Assembly: GCA_015061805.1 (NCBI GenBank)
Contig: SUVV01000008.1
Span: 50,696-114,695, forward strand
Source: Lentisphaerota bacterium
GTDB taxonomy: Bacteria > Verrucomicrobiota > Lentisphaeria > Victivallales > Victivallaceae
Length of the DNA stretch: 64,000 nt
Direction: 5' to 3'
The translations under genes were made by a program, and so were the position numbers. The first letter of the stretch is position 1; every line of letters starts with the position of its first letter. Shown in pieces: positions 16,882 to 24,876 of the stretch. The notes beneath the pieces are model-generated. The model did no database searches. It was not told where the DNA came from and saw only the letters and a list, made by a program, of their open reading frames with translations.

Positions 16882-18194
16882 AAGCACTTCATGATGAGAT
16901 AATCAGCAAGGTCAAAGAATATTACCGTTGCTGTTTCGGTGATAAAAAAGCATTTGAACCGGGGGTTGATAAAGTCAATTATGCCGGTCGGGTTTTTGAT
17001 GAACAGGAGATGGCAAATCTGGTCGATTCCGCATTGGAATTCTGGCTCACCGCCGGACGTTATGCCAATATCTTTGAAAAACGTTTCGCGGAAATGCTCG
17101 GCGTTGAACACGCTCTGTTGGTGAATTCCGGTTCATCCGCCAATCTGCTTGCCTTCATGGCGCTGACCAGTCCGCTTCTGGGCGAACGGCGGATACTGCC
17201 CTGCGATGAGGTCATCACCGTGGCTTGCGGTTTCCCGACAACGGTGGCTCCCATCGTTCAGTACGGAGCGGTTCCGGTGTTTGTCGATGTGGATACGGCA
17301 ACTGCCAATATCATCCCGGAACAACTGGAAACAGCTCTCTCAAAACGGACTAAAGCGGTAATGATCGCACACACTCTGGGGAATCCGTTTGATTTGCGCG
17401 CGGTATCTTCATTCTGCCGGAAACACGGACTCTTTCTCATTGAAGACAATTGCGATGCGCTGGGTTCGAAACTGGATGGCAGATTCACCGGCACCTGGGG
17501 CGATATCGGAACATCAAGTTTCTATCCGCCGCACCATTTGACCATGGGCGAGGGCGGGGCAGTCTACACCTCTGATCCATTGTTGTTCAAAATATTGAAA
17601 TCCATGCGGGATTGGGGCAGGGACTGCCATTGTGATTCCGGCAGGGACAATGCCTGCGGCTGCCGTTTTAACGGACAGTTCGGGACATTGCCTTTCGGCT
17701 ATGACCACAAATACGTTTACAGCCACTTCGGCTACAATCTCAAGGCGACTGAAATGCAGGCGGCGATCGGGGTCGCCCAGTTGGATAAACTGGAGGGCTT
17801 CACCGCCGCCCGCCGGGCTAATTTTGAATATCTCAAATCCAGATTGAATGATATTCCGGCTCTGCAGCTCTTTGAGGCTCTGCCGGGAGCGGAACCGTCA
17901 TGGTTCGGATTTTTGATGACACTCAAGAGCGATTGCGGGTTTGACCGCAATGAATTTTCCAAATTTCTGGAGCAGAATAAGATCCAGACCCGCAACCTTT
18001 TTGCCGGAAATCTCACCCGTCATCCCTGCTTTGAATCCCTGGTGCCGGAGGTCGATTACCGGATCGCAGTGCCGTTGGTCAATACTGATATCATGATGAA
18101 TAATTCCGTCTGGATCGGCGTTTATCCCGGCATGACGACGGAACATCTGGATTATATGGCAGAAAAAATAACGGAATTTTTCCGCAGAGGATGA
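16869..18194 (+). CDS. rfbH: CDP-4-dehydro-6-deoxyglucose 3-dehydrase (E1)
   Basis: A 441-residue PMP-dependent iron-sulfur enzyme that removes the C3 hydroxyl in 3,6-dideoxyhexose synthesis. It has the aminotransferase fold with NSGSSANLLAFMAL. In place of the usual Schiff-base lysine it has FYPPHHLTMGEGG, the histidine that marks this dehydrase. The [2Fe-2S] ligands are intact: Cys195, Cys253, Cys255 and Cys263 give the exact C-x57-C-x-C-x7-C spacing. AAAGG lies just before the ATG. The partner reductase (E3, ddhD) is not in the cluster. Confidence 0.93.
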   Translation: MDKVKALHDEIISKVKEYYRCCFGDKKAFEPGVDKVNYAGRVFDEQEMANLVDSALEFWLTAGRYANIFEKRFAEMLGVEHALLVNSGSSANLLAFMALTSPLLGERRILPCDEVITVACGFPTTVAPIVQYGAVPVFVDVDTATANIIPEQLETALSKRTKAVMIAHTLGNPFDLRAVSSFCRKHGLFLIEDNCDALGSKLDGRFTGTWGDIGTSSFYPPHHLTMGEGGAVYTSDPLLFKILKSMRDWGRDCHCDSGRDNACGCRFNGQFGTLPFGYDHKYVYSHFGYNLKATEMQAAIGVAQLDKLEGFTAARRANFEYLKSRLNDIPALQLFEALPGAEPSWFGFLMTLKSDCGFDRNEFSKFLEQNKIQTRNLFAGNLTRHPCFESLVPEVDYRIAVPLVNTDIMMNNSVWIGVYPGMTTEHLDYMAEKITEFFRRG

Positions 18195-18198
18195 TTTT

Positions 18199-19626
18199 AT
18201 GAAAACTTTGCCCGATCTTGAACCGCAACTTGTTTGGAAATATTTTGACCTGATTTGTTCCATCCCCCATCCCTCCGGTCACGAAGCGGCGCTTGCTGAT
18301 AAACTTGCGGAAATTGCCGCCGGATACGGTTTGGGTGTCCGGCGCGATGATGCCGGAAATCTGCGGATCGACCGTAAGGCTTCGCCCGGTTTTGAAAACC
18401 GCCCGGCGATACTGCTTCAGGCACATTTGGATATGGTTCCGGTGGCAGATGATCCCGGATTTGATTTCCTGACCATGCCGATCTCCACCTGGATCGATGG
18501 CGATTGGCTCCGGGCAAAAGGAACTACTCTCGGCGCTGACAACGGTATCGGCGTGGCGTTGGCAATGGCGGCTCTTTGTGACCCTGATTTGAAGTGCGGC
18601 GCTCTGGCGGGAATATTCACCGTCGATGAAGAGGTCGGACTTACCGGTGCTTCGGCTCTGGCCGGAGAATTGCTTGAGGGAAAATATCTGCTCAATCTTG
18701 ACGGCGGCCCTGACGGTGATGCCTGTATCGGCTGTGCCGGAGGCGGACGTACCGAATTCGATTTTGTACCGGAGTATGAAAGTGGAGTTGCCGGAGTTCC
18801 GGTGCAGATTTCTTTGAGCGGACTGCCGGGCGGACACTCCGGGATCTGTATTCATGAAAACCGGGGAAATGCGGTCAAGGCATTGAGTGATTTCATTTTG
18901 GAACACCCCGAAATCCGGTTGAGCGCTTTCAACGCCGGAGGTGCGGATAATGCCATTCCGGCTGAAGGAGTGGTTTCCGGTTGTTTCGATGGTGATTTTG
19001 AGGCATTGCGGCAATCTGCAGTGCTTGCCGGAGCCGTCTTGAGCCGGGAACTTGCGTGTGACGGAATAAAATTTACGGTGACTGCCGGTTCTGAAATGCC
19101 GAAAAAGGTTTGGAGTTGCGAATTCCAGCACCGCCTGCTGGTCGCCTTGAGCCTTGCGCCCAATGGTGTGCTGAAAATGGATGAACAGTTGAAGATCGTC
19201 CATACCAGTTCCAATCTGGCGGCGGTGTTCAGTGCAGACGGTTCTGTCAGAGTCCGGAGCAGTCAGCGCAGTCTGGATGATGAACAGCGGGAATTGGCGA
19301 CCGGGATGCTTTCAACTCATTTTGCCTCTTTCGGCGCTTCGGCAACGGTCGGCAACTGCTATCCGGGATGGAAACCGCAGCAGGATAGCAAACTGGTGCA
19401 ACTGTGTGCTGATCTCTGGGAGAAGCGTTCCGGTCAGCCGATGAGTTTGCGCGCCATCCATGCCGGACTGGAAACCGGAGCATTCTGCAAAAAGAATCCG
19501 GATTTGGAATTGATCTCCATCGGCCCGGAAGCTCATGGCTGTCATACGCCGGCAGAGCATCTGTCGATCACTTCGACCAAACGCTTCTACGATTACCTGC
19601 TTGAAGTGATTACTGTGCTGGACTGA
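18199..19626 (+). CDS. pepD: Aminoacyl-histidine dipeptidase / beta-Ala-His dipeptidase (M20)
   Basis: A 475-residue M20-family zinc dipeptidase that cleaves Xaa-His and related dipeptides. Metal-site motifs are LQAHLDMVPVADD, TTLGADNGIGVALAMA, FTVDEEVGLTGASAL and, near the C-terminus, IHAGLETGAF and IGPEAHGCHTPAEH. SGLPGGHSGICIHENRGNA belongs to the lid domain. It lies 4 bases after rfbH with a GAGGAT ribosome site, so it probably rides on the LPS-sugar transcript, although its role is unrelated. Confidence 0.92.
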   Translation: MKTLPDLEPQLVWKYFDLICSIPHPSGHEAALADKLAEIAAGYGLGVRRDDAGNLRIDRKASPGFENRPAILLQAHLDMVPVADDPGFDFLTMPISTWIDGDWLRAKGTTLGADNGIGVALAMAALCDPDLKCGALAGIFTVDEEVGLTGASALAGELLEGKYLLNLDGGPDGDACIGCAGGGRTEFDFVPEYESGVAGVPVQISLSGLPGGHSGICIHENRGNAVKALSDFILEHPEIRLSAFNAGGADNAIPAEGVVSGCFDGDFEALRQSAVLAGAVLSRELACDGIKFTVTAGSEMPKKVWSCEFQHRLLVALSLAPNGVLKMDEQLKIVHTSSNLAAVFSADGSVRVRSSQRSLDDEQRELATGMLSTHFASFGASATVGNCYPGWKPQQDSKLVQLCADLWEKRSGQPMSLRAIHAGLETGAFCKKNPDLELISIGPEAHGCHTPAEHLSITSTKRFYDYLLEVITVLD

Positions 19627-19627
19627 C

Positions 19628-19655
19628 TTGAAATTAATTCAAATTATGTTATATT
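19628..19655 (+). promoter_or_regulatory. Promoter of the structured RNA candidate
   Basis: CTTGAAA, 16 bases, TATATT, two bases after the pepD stop; predicts a start near 19662. Confidence 0.65.
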
Positions 19656-19661
19656 ATTAAT

Positions 19662-19880
19662 TTATGGCGTCCTGGAAATGTTTCCGGATGTCGGATGTTT
19701 TACAACCGTTATATTTCAGCAAGTATACCAGAAACCGACCAAGTAAAAGTAATATTTGCAATACCATAGGTGAAATGTACCCGGGGGGTGTCGTCTGTAC
19801 ATCTGCCGGACGTTCTCAGGCATGGTGTTGCAGGCTCTTGGTCGGGCCTCTGGTATATGTCGGAGGCGTTCGGTTTTTTT
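19662..19880 (+). ncRNA. Structured RNA candidate (rod-like, possibly 6S-like)
   Basis: The region between the promoter and a run of seven T (19874-19880) folds into a long interrupted rod. An outer stem pairs TACCAGA-CCGACCAAG (about 19724-19741) with CTTGGTCGG-TCTGGTA (about 19839-19857). A middle stem pairs GCAATACCAT with ATGGTGTTGC, 10 of 10 including one G-U. An inner stem pairs ATGTAC with GTACAT. Large asymmetric bubbles separate them. A rod with a central bubble, a strong promoter and a length near 220 nt recalls 6S RNA, but the 5' 60 bases do not pair convincingly with the 3' end. It could instead be a leader for the next gene. Confidence 0.5.
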
Positions 19881-19924
19881 ATGCCTTGATGTGCTGGAAA
19901 AACGATAATTTACCGAGGTGAGAT

Positions 19925-20425
19925 ATGGATTTCCCGACAGAACCGCGAGATGTGGTTTTTGTGTTGTTTGAAGAACTCAAAGTGTCAGCCGGTTTTGCCG
20001 GGGCGATGGCGGAGTGGCTCGGTTTTCCTGACGGAGAGATTGAAAAATTTTCTGCTGAATTGCTTTCCCGCTGTTACGGAAATGCTGAAATATTATTCAG
20101 TTGTCTGATTGAAAAAAAGCATCATATTGCCCTTTTGAATATCGTTTTTGATAAATTGATATTCCCGGAGGAGTGCCGATGCCGGCAGTTGAAAAAAATA
20201 TACCGGCAATATTCAACCGATATCAAATGCGCTCTTATCGTTTCCTCCCGTACCATGCAGAGTCACCGTTTCGGCGATCACTGGTGCCGGGTGTTTTCCT
20301 GTGATATGCTGCGGGATTATTTTCTGTCCGAGGGGTCGTCCAGAGGAAAATTTATCGGCGGTATGCTTTCTGATATCCGGCGCGGATTTTCCGGAGGTGA
20401 CTGCCCGGACATCGTCATGATGTGA
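19925..20425 (+). CDS. Hypothetical protein, 166 aa
   Basis: A 166-residue soluble protein I do not recognise. It begins MDFPTEPRDVVFVLFEELKV, contains a helical N-terminal half, and a second half with several cysteines (EECRCRQLKKIYRQY, IKCALIVSSR, WCRVFSCDML). A good GAGGTGAG ribosome site lies just before the ATG, so the frame is probably real. It is preceded by the structured RNA candidate (45 bases upstream) and followed by a two-way terminator. It may be read through from the RNA promoter. No function is proposed. Confidence 0.6.
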   Translation: MDFPTEPRDVVFVLFEELKVSAGFAGAMAEWLGFPDGEIEKFSAELLSRCYGNAEILFSCLIEKKHHIALLNIVFDKLIFPEECRCRQLKKIYRQYSTDIKCALIVSSRTMQSHRFGDHWCRVFSCDMLRDYFLSEGSSRGKFIGGMLSDIRRGFSGGDCPDIVMM

Positions 20426-20462
20426 ATGAAACATACCCCCCCATCTGATTTCAGGATATAAA

Positions 20463-20506
20463 AAAGAAGCTGCAGCAAAAAATTTTGCCACAGCTTCTTT
20501 GTTTTT
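20463..20506. terminator. Bidirectional intrinsic terminator
   Basis: AAAGAAGCTG (20463-20472) pairs with CAGCTTCTTT (20491-20500), and an inner GCAAAA/TTTTGC pair extends the stem. T-runs lie on both sides, serving the gene to the left and the symporter on the minus strand. Confidence 0.8.
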
Positions 20507-20513
20507 TCAGTGG

Positions 20514-22856
20514 TCACTGTTTGTTTTCGTTCGCCTTTTCCTGTTCGGCGACTTTGTCGCGGTCGACCAGCGAAACCTGACCTTCCACCCAGCCGTCATC
20601 CAGCGGGTTTTCCACCCGGTTGGCGAGGTCGACGAAAAGCCGGCGCAAATCGCGGATACCGCCCCAGAGGAACCAGACCGTGGAAATCAAGCCGGTGGTA
20701 ACGCCCACAACGGCGATGGTGATGAAGAAGTAGATTTCCCACGCTCTGACCGAGAGCGGTGAAATGGCGTTCCAGATCGCAACACCGACAAAAGCGATGA
20801 CGAACTGCCAGACGATTGCGTAACCGAACACGCTCCATGCGATAATGCGGTCGCCTTTGGTGTATTCCGGAGAAATACCGACCAGACGCGCGATAATGCT
20901 CTTTTTGGCAGCCGGAGCGGCACTCTTTTCGTCGGCATACTGTCCGCGGTGGAGCAGACGGTCGAGGTTGTAAGTTGCCCGGCGTCCGGCAAATGAACCG
21001 ATCACATAAGCGGTAATACCGATTATCATTGCGATAAAGGATATTTCATAACTGTTGATCGGGAACTTGTCCGCAGACATTTCCCAGACCACCAGCGGTG
21101 AACAGAGCGAGGTGACAAATTTGAAGATGGCATCGACCCCGTTGAGCAATCCGTGGGATTCCAGGAAGGGATAGATCGTACTCGACCAGGTGCGCTGGCA
21201 GAAAAATCCGCCGCAGGCCGTTCCGGAGCCGAGTATGAGCGCGGAATATGCACCTCTGGTGTTACCCCACTTGGTGTAAAGTCCGCCGATGATGATCGGC
21301 CCTGCCGCACCCTGCCATAACGCGCAGGTGATGTTGATGAACATTGTGATATAATCCAGCTGTGCCAGGAAGAAGGAGGCGGCAAAGAAAAATCCGGCGA
21401 TCAGGATCGACATCCCGCGCAGCCACATCAGATGTTCTTTCTTTTCAAACGGCTTACTGCGCAACGGCATGACCACATCCTGCACCAGGGTACTTGCCGC
21501 ATTGAAAATACGGCTGTCATCGGTGGAGAGCAGCAGCATCAGCATCAGCAGCAGGAACGTTCCGAAGATTCCCGGCGGCAGTTCCTTGCTCAAAATAACC
21601 GGCGCCATCACCTGGTAGTAAAGGGTGCGGAATTCCTGGAAAATAGCGTTGTTTTCGCCGCGGATGCCGGACTGTTCCTCTTGGGAAAGCGTCTTGCCGG
21701 CGGCATTGATGCGGTTTTCTGCATCATCGATCAGTGTTTTGCGGACGGCTTCAAAGTAGGCGGTGTCGGCGTTGTGCTTGCGCGAATAGCGGCCTTCCGG
21801 AAGTTCTGTCGGAATTTTGCTTATCGCATCATTTGCCTGCTTGCGGACCGCCGGGTCGGCGATGAGTTCGGTGGAGATGCGGCTGACCAGTTCCTGACGG
21901 ATGACCCGTGATTTGGCTGCGAAGGGTTTGCCCTGCATGATGGTGATGACAAAGAGGGCGATCATCGACATCATGATCGTACTGAAACCGATTCGCCAGG
22001 CGCCGAGAATACCCGCCATTTTCTGTTCATGCGGAGTCTTGCCGGAACCGGAGGTGTCGTTTCCGATCCACGCCCCTCGGTTGAGGATGCGGCTGGTGAT
22101 CAGCACGATGAGCGCGAACAAATTGAAGTCACGCAAAGAGTGAATGTCGTTGGGGTTGATGAAACTTTCTCCGGCGACCCGGTTGACCAGTACCGGAGTG
22201 ATATCGTTGCTCCAGGAGAGTTCACTCAAGACAAAGCAGGTGATGATAACGAATATGGGATAACTCATCAAGCCCTGCAGAGCATCCGTTACCAGCAGCG
22301 AAATACGTCCGCCCGGCCAGATCAGCATCAGAGCCAGCACCAGAAGCAGCAGCATCGTAACCGGGAAGGTCTGTAATTCAATGCCGCAGACGGTAAAACT
22401 CATCGGAATTCCCAGCATGTAGATAAAGAAACGTGCCGCGACAGCAGGGCCGATGGTGTTCGCCATCGCTTCGGAAACGGTACGCAGCGCCGCCGCTACG
22501 ATACGGAATGAGCGGCTGTAGCGCATTTCCAGAAACTGTCCCAGCGACAGACTTCGGGTCTGGCGGTAACGGTAGAGAACAAATCCGGTCAGTGACAGAA
22601 AAATCGTCACCGGTATCAGCAGGTTGTTCCAGAAGGTGATGCCGAGTCCGCTCTGGTATTGGGATTCGACCAGCGAGATCACGGTTATCACCGAAAGCGC
22701 CGCTGACATATCTCCTACCGAGATCACATAACGTCCGGCGACTCGTCCCGCCGCCAGAAAGTCTGCCACGCTTCGCACATAACGGCGCGAATAGAAGGCG
22801 ATACCGAATACCGCCAACAAAGGTACTGCTACAATAACACAGTCAAGCCAATGCAT
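20514..22856 (-). CDS. Sodium:solute symporter family protein, long form
   Basis: A 780-residue SSS-family transporter. The N-terminus has RRYVRSVADFLAAGRVAGRY and VGDMSAALSVITVISL, the typical first helices, and STDDSRIFNAASTLVQDVV is the conserved mid-protein segment. Family members are usually 500-600 residues. Here a hydrophilic insert of about 115 residues (near 315-430, rich in R, E and N) sits between membrane helices, and a charged tail ends the protein. A strong AAAGGAG lies upstream of the ATG. It is 23 bases downstream of a secreted SH3 protein gene, so the two are likely co-expressed. Substrate unknown. Confidence 0.85.
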   Translation of the reverse strand: MHWLDCVIVAVPLLAVFGIAFYSRRYVRSVADFLAAGRVAGRYVISVGDMSAALSVITVISLVESQYQSGLGITFWNNLLIPVTIFLSLTGFVLYRYRQTRSLSLGQFLEMRYSRSFRIVAAALRTVSEAMANTIGPAVAARFFIYMLGIPMSFTVCGIELQTFPVTMLLLLVLALMLIWPGGRISLLVTDALQGLMSYPIFVIITCFVLSELSWSNDITPVLVNRVAGESFINPNDIHSLRDFNLFALIVLITSRILNRGAWIGNDTSGSGKTPHEQKMAGILGAWRIGFSTIMMSMIALFVITIMQGKPFAAKSRVIRQELVSRISTELIADPAVRKQANDAISKIPTELPEGRYSRKHNADTAYFEAVRKTLIDDAENRINAAGKTLSQEEQSGIRGENNAIFQEFRTLYYQVMAPVILSKELPPGIFGTFLLLMLMLLLSTDDSRIFNAASTLVQDVVMPLRSKPFEKKEHLMWLRGMSILIAGFFFAASFFLAQLDYITMFINITCALWQGAAGPIIIGGLYTKWGNTRGAYSALILGSGTACGGFFCQRTWSSTIYPFLESHGLLNGVDAIFKFVTSLCSPLVVWEMSADKFPINSYEISFIAMIIGITAYVIGSFAGRRATYNLDRLLHRGQYADEKSAAPAAKKSIIARLVGISPEYTKGDRIIAWSVFGYAIVWQFVIAFVGVAIWNAISPLSVRAWEIYFFITIAVVGVTTGLISTVWFLWGGIRDLRRLFVDLANRVENPLDDGWVEGQVSLVDRDKVAEQEKANENKQ

Positions 22857-22879
22857 ATATTTTACCCCACGCTCCTTTA

Positions 22880-23815
22880 TTATTTATCTGTTTGTTTATT
22901 TACATTTATTGAAACAACACTGAAGACCGGCGGCACTTTGCCGTCGATATAGTTGCCTTTGACGGTGATCAGTTTGCCGCTGTCAGCGGATTGGGTCAAC
23001 TGCTCCTGAAGTTCCGGATTAGTTCCGGTGACAAAGGCCTGATTTTTTCCATCGGGAGAATCCAGAAATGCAAGAGACGTTTCCGGAGTTTTGGCAAACT
23101 TCCATTTGACCACGACACCGGTGAGGGTGATGGCGGCTGCCGGTTTCACTTCGGCAGGGAGGGATTTGACTTCTGCGTTTCCGGTTTTTCCGGGAACTGC
23201 TTTTGCTTCAACTTTTGCTTCCGGAGCCGGGACAGCCGGAGCGGGGACTTCGCTTTTTGCTTCTCCGGCTTTGGCTTCCGGGGCTGGGATGGCTTGGGTT
23301 TCAACTTTGATATCTTCGGATTTTACCGCACCCTGCGGCAAACCTTTTTCGTTGAATTTACTGCGGTCAAAGGTGACGCAGATGGCGGCGACGTAGACTT
23401 TGAGATTGGCAGGGGGGACGATCCTCACCCAGCCGTTACGCCGTTCCGGGAGGCGTTTGACGATGCTTCCGGCTCCGAGAAGGCCGTAACTCGGCGCGGT
23501 GGAATCCATCCGGGAACGCATGTTGAGTTCGCCGGTAAGTTTTCCTTCGGCATCGATCCGGGCTTCTGAAACATATATTTTCAGTGTTTCGGGCGCCTTG
23601 ATCTCCAGCCAGTTTTCGGCGATGCGCAGGATTTCCACCTCCTGCTCCGGTTTCAAGCGTCCGGTAACCGGGTGGCGCAGACCGGGGCCGAGCCGGACAT
23701 TGAGAAAGTCGGAAACGTTGACTTTCCCTTTTACCGACGGCGTTTCCGGGAAAGGTGTTTCTGCCCAAAGAGGAGAACTTATGGCGGCTAACAACAGTAA
23801 AAACAGTTTTTTCAT
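22880..23815 (-). CDS. Secreted protein with two bacterial SH3-like domains
   Basis: A 311-residue exported protein. The signal peptide is MKKLFLLLLAAISSPLWA. Two SH3b-like units follow: one around FLNVRLGPGLRHPVTGRLKP...ENWLEIKAP and a second around ELNMRSRMDSTAPSYGLLGA...GWVRIVPPANLKVYVAA. A low-complexity linker rich in A, P, E and K comes next, then a small C-terminal domain. SH3b units usually bind cell-wall peptides. The start at 23815 has AAGGAT upstream; an earlier in-frame start would place residues before the signal peptide. It precedes the symporter gene by 23 bases. Confidence 0.82.
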   Translation of the reverse strand: MKKLFLLLLAAISSPLWAETPFPETPSVKGKVNVSDFLNVRLGPGLRHPVTGRLKPEQEVEILRIAENWLEIKAPETLKIYVSEARIDAEGKLTGELNMRSRMDSTAPSYGLLGAGSIVKRLPERRNGWVRIVPPANLKVYVAAICVTFDRSKFNEKGLPQGAVKSEDIKVETQAIPAPEAKAGEAKSEVPAPAVPAPEAKVEAKAVPGKTGNAEVKSLPAEVKPAAAITLTGVVVKWKFAKTPETSLAFLDSPDGKNQAFVTGTNPELQEQLTQSADSGKLITVKGNYIDGKVPPVFSVVSINVNKQTDK

Positions 23816-23895
23816 AACACTTATCCTTGAATTTTTTTTGAATGCAATATACATTTAACAAACGTTAATGTAGCATTGTTTTTACTGTGGTGCAA

Positions 23896-24876
23896 ATGAA
23901 AAACAAAAAAAAATATGATTGCGGTGCTTTTTTAAGTGATTTTATTGCAACATTGAGAAATGAAAAGGCGGCTTCGGAACACACCGTCGCAGCATATTAT
24001 TCCGGCTGTGTTGAATTCGCGGTAAAGGTGCGTAATGCTGATGCGATGTTCAATGATTGGCAGAGTGTTGACCGTGATGAGGCAAAATCTTTCATTGCGG
24101 CACTTTATGATTCCGGAAACAGCAAGCGTTCCATTGCCCGGAAACTTTCTTCGCTCCGCAGTTTTTTCCGGCATCTCTGCCAGAGGGGAGTTGCTTCCGC
24201 GAATCCATTTGAAGGATTACCGCAGATGAAATTGGACAAACCTCTGCCCAAAGTTATGAATATCAATCAGGTCGATAATTTGATCAATGCGGTCTCTGCC
24301 GTTTGGGCAGATGCGATCGTTTCCGGACGGGTACGCACCGAAGCCGGTGCGGAATTCTCCTGCGCCCGCGACAAAGCTATGATCGAAGTCATCTACTCCG
24401 GCGGTTTGCGTATCAGCGAAGCGGTCAATATCGATCTTGGAGATATCGATATCACCAATGGCGTGGTCAAGGTCAGGGGAAAGGGTAAAAAAGAACGTCT
24501 GGCAGCGCTTGGCACTCCGGCGGTGCGGGCGCTCCGGGAATATCTCAACTTGCGCCGCGAGTTCGGTCTGGGCGGCCGGGAACGCAATTCTCCTTTGTTT
24601 CTCAACCAGTCCGGTTCCCGGATCACTCCGCGTTCGTTTCAGCGGGATTTGAAAAATTATCTGCTCTGTGCCGGTTTGCCGCCGGATTTTACACCGCACA
24701 AACTGCGCCATTCTTTTGCCACTCATCTGCTCGATGCCGGTGCCGATCTGCGGAGTGTGCAGGAGATGCTTGGCCATGAAAATTTGAGTACGACCCAGAT
24801 CTACACCCATGTCAGCGCCGAGCGGCTCCGCAATGTCTATCAGAAATCTCATCCGTTGGCAGGTAAGAAACGATGA
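23896..24876 (+). CDS. Tyrosine recombinase XerC/XerD
   Basis: A 326-residue Xer-type recombinase that resolves chromosome dimers at dif. The N-terminal SAM-like DNA-binding domain includes SEHTVAAYYSGCVEF and SIARKLSSLRSFFRHLCQRG. The catalytic residues are visible: Arg in YSGGLRISEAVN, Lys in RGKGKKERLAALG, H-x-x-R in HKLRHSFATHLLDAGADL, His in LGHENLSTTQ, and the nucleophile Tyr in IYTHVSAERL. Two GTG codons lie in frame upstream; I take the ATG. It overlaps hrpB by 4 bases. C or D cannot be decided from one copy. Confidence 0.9.
   Translation: MKNKKKYDCGAFLSDFIATLRNEKAASEHTVAAYYSGCVEFAVKVRNADAMFNDWQSVDRDEAKSFIAALYDSGNSKRSIARKLSSLRSFFRHLCQRGVASANPFEGLPQMKLDKPLPKVMNINQVDNLINAVSAVWADAIVSGRVRTEAGAEFSCARDKAMIEVIYSGGLRISEAVNIDLGDIDITNGVVKVRGKGKKERLAALGTPAVRALREYLNLRREFGLGGRERNSPLFLNQSGSRITPRSFQRDLKNYLLCAGLPPDFTPHKLRHSFATHLLDAGADLRSVQEMLGHENLSTTQIYTHVSAERLRNVYQKSHPLAGKKR

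Noticed and set aside
19662..19880. Firm naming as 6S RNA (ssrS)
   Set aside because: The 5' 60 bases lack a convincing partner near the 3' end, and the typical closing stem could not be shown by eye.
19664..19921. An 85-codon gene in the structured RNA region
   Set aside because: No ribosome site, no recognisable protein features, and the same bases form extended stems.
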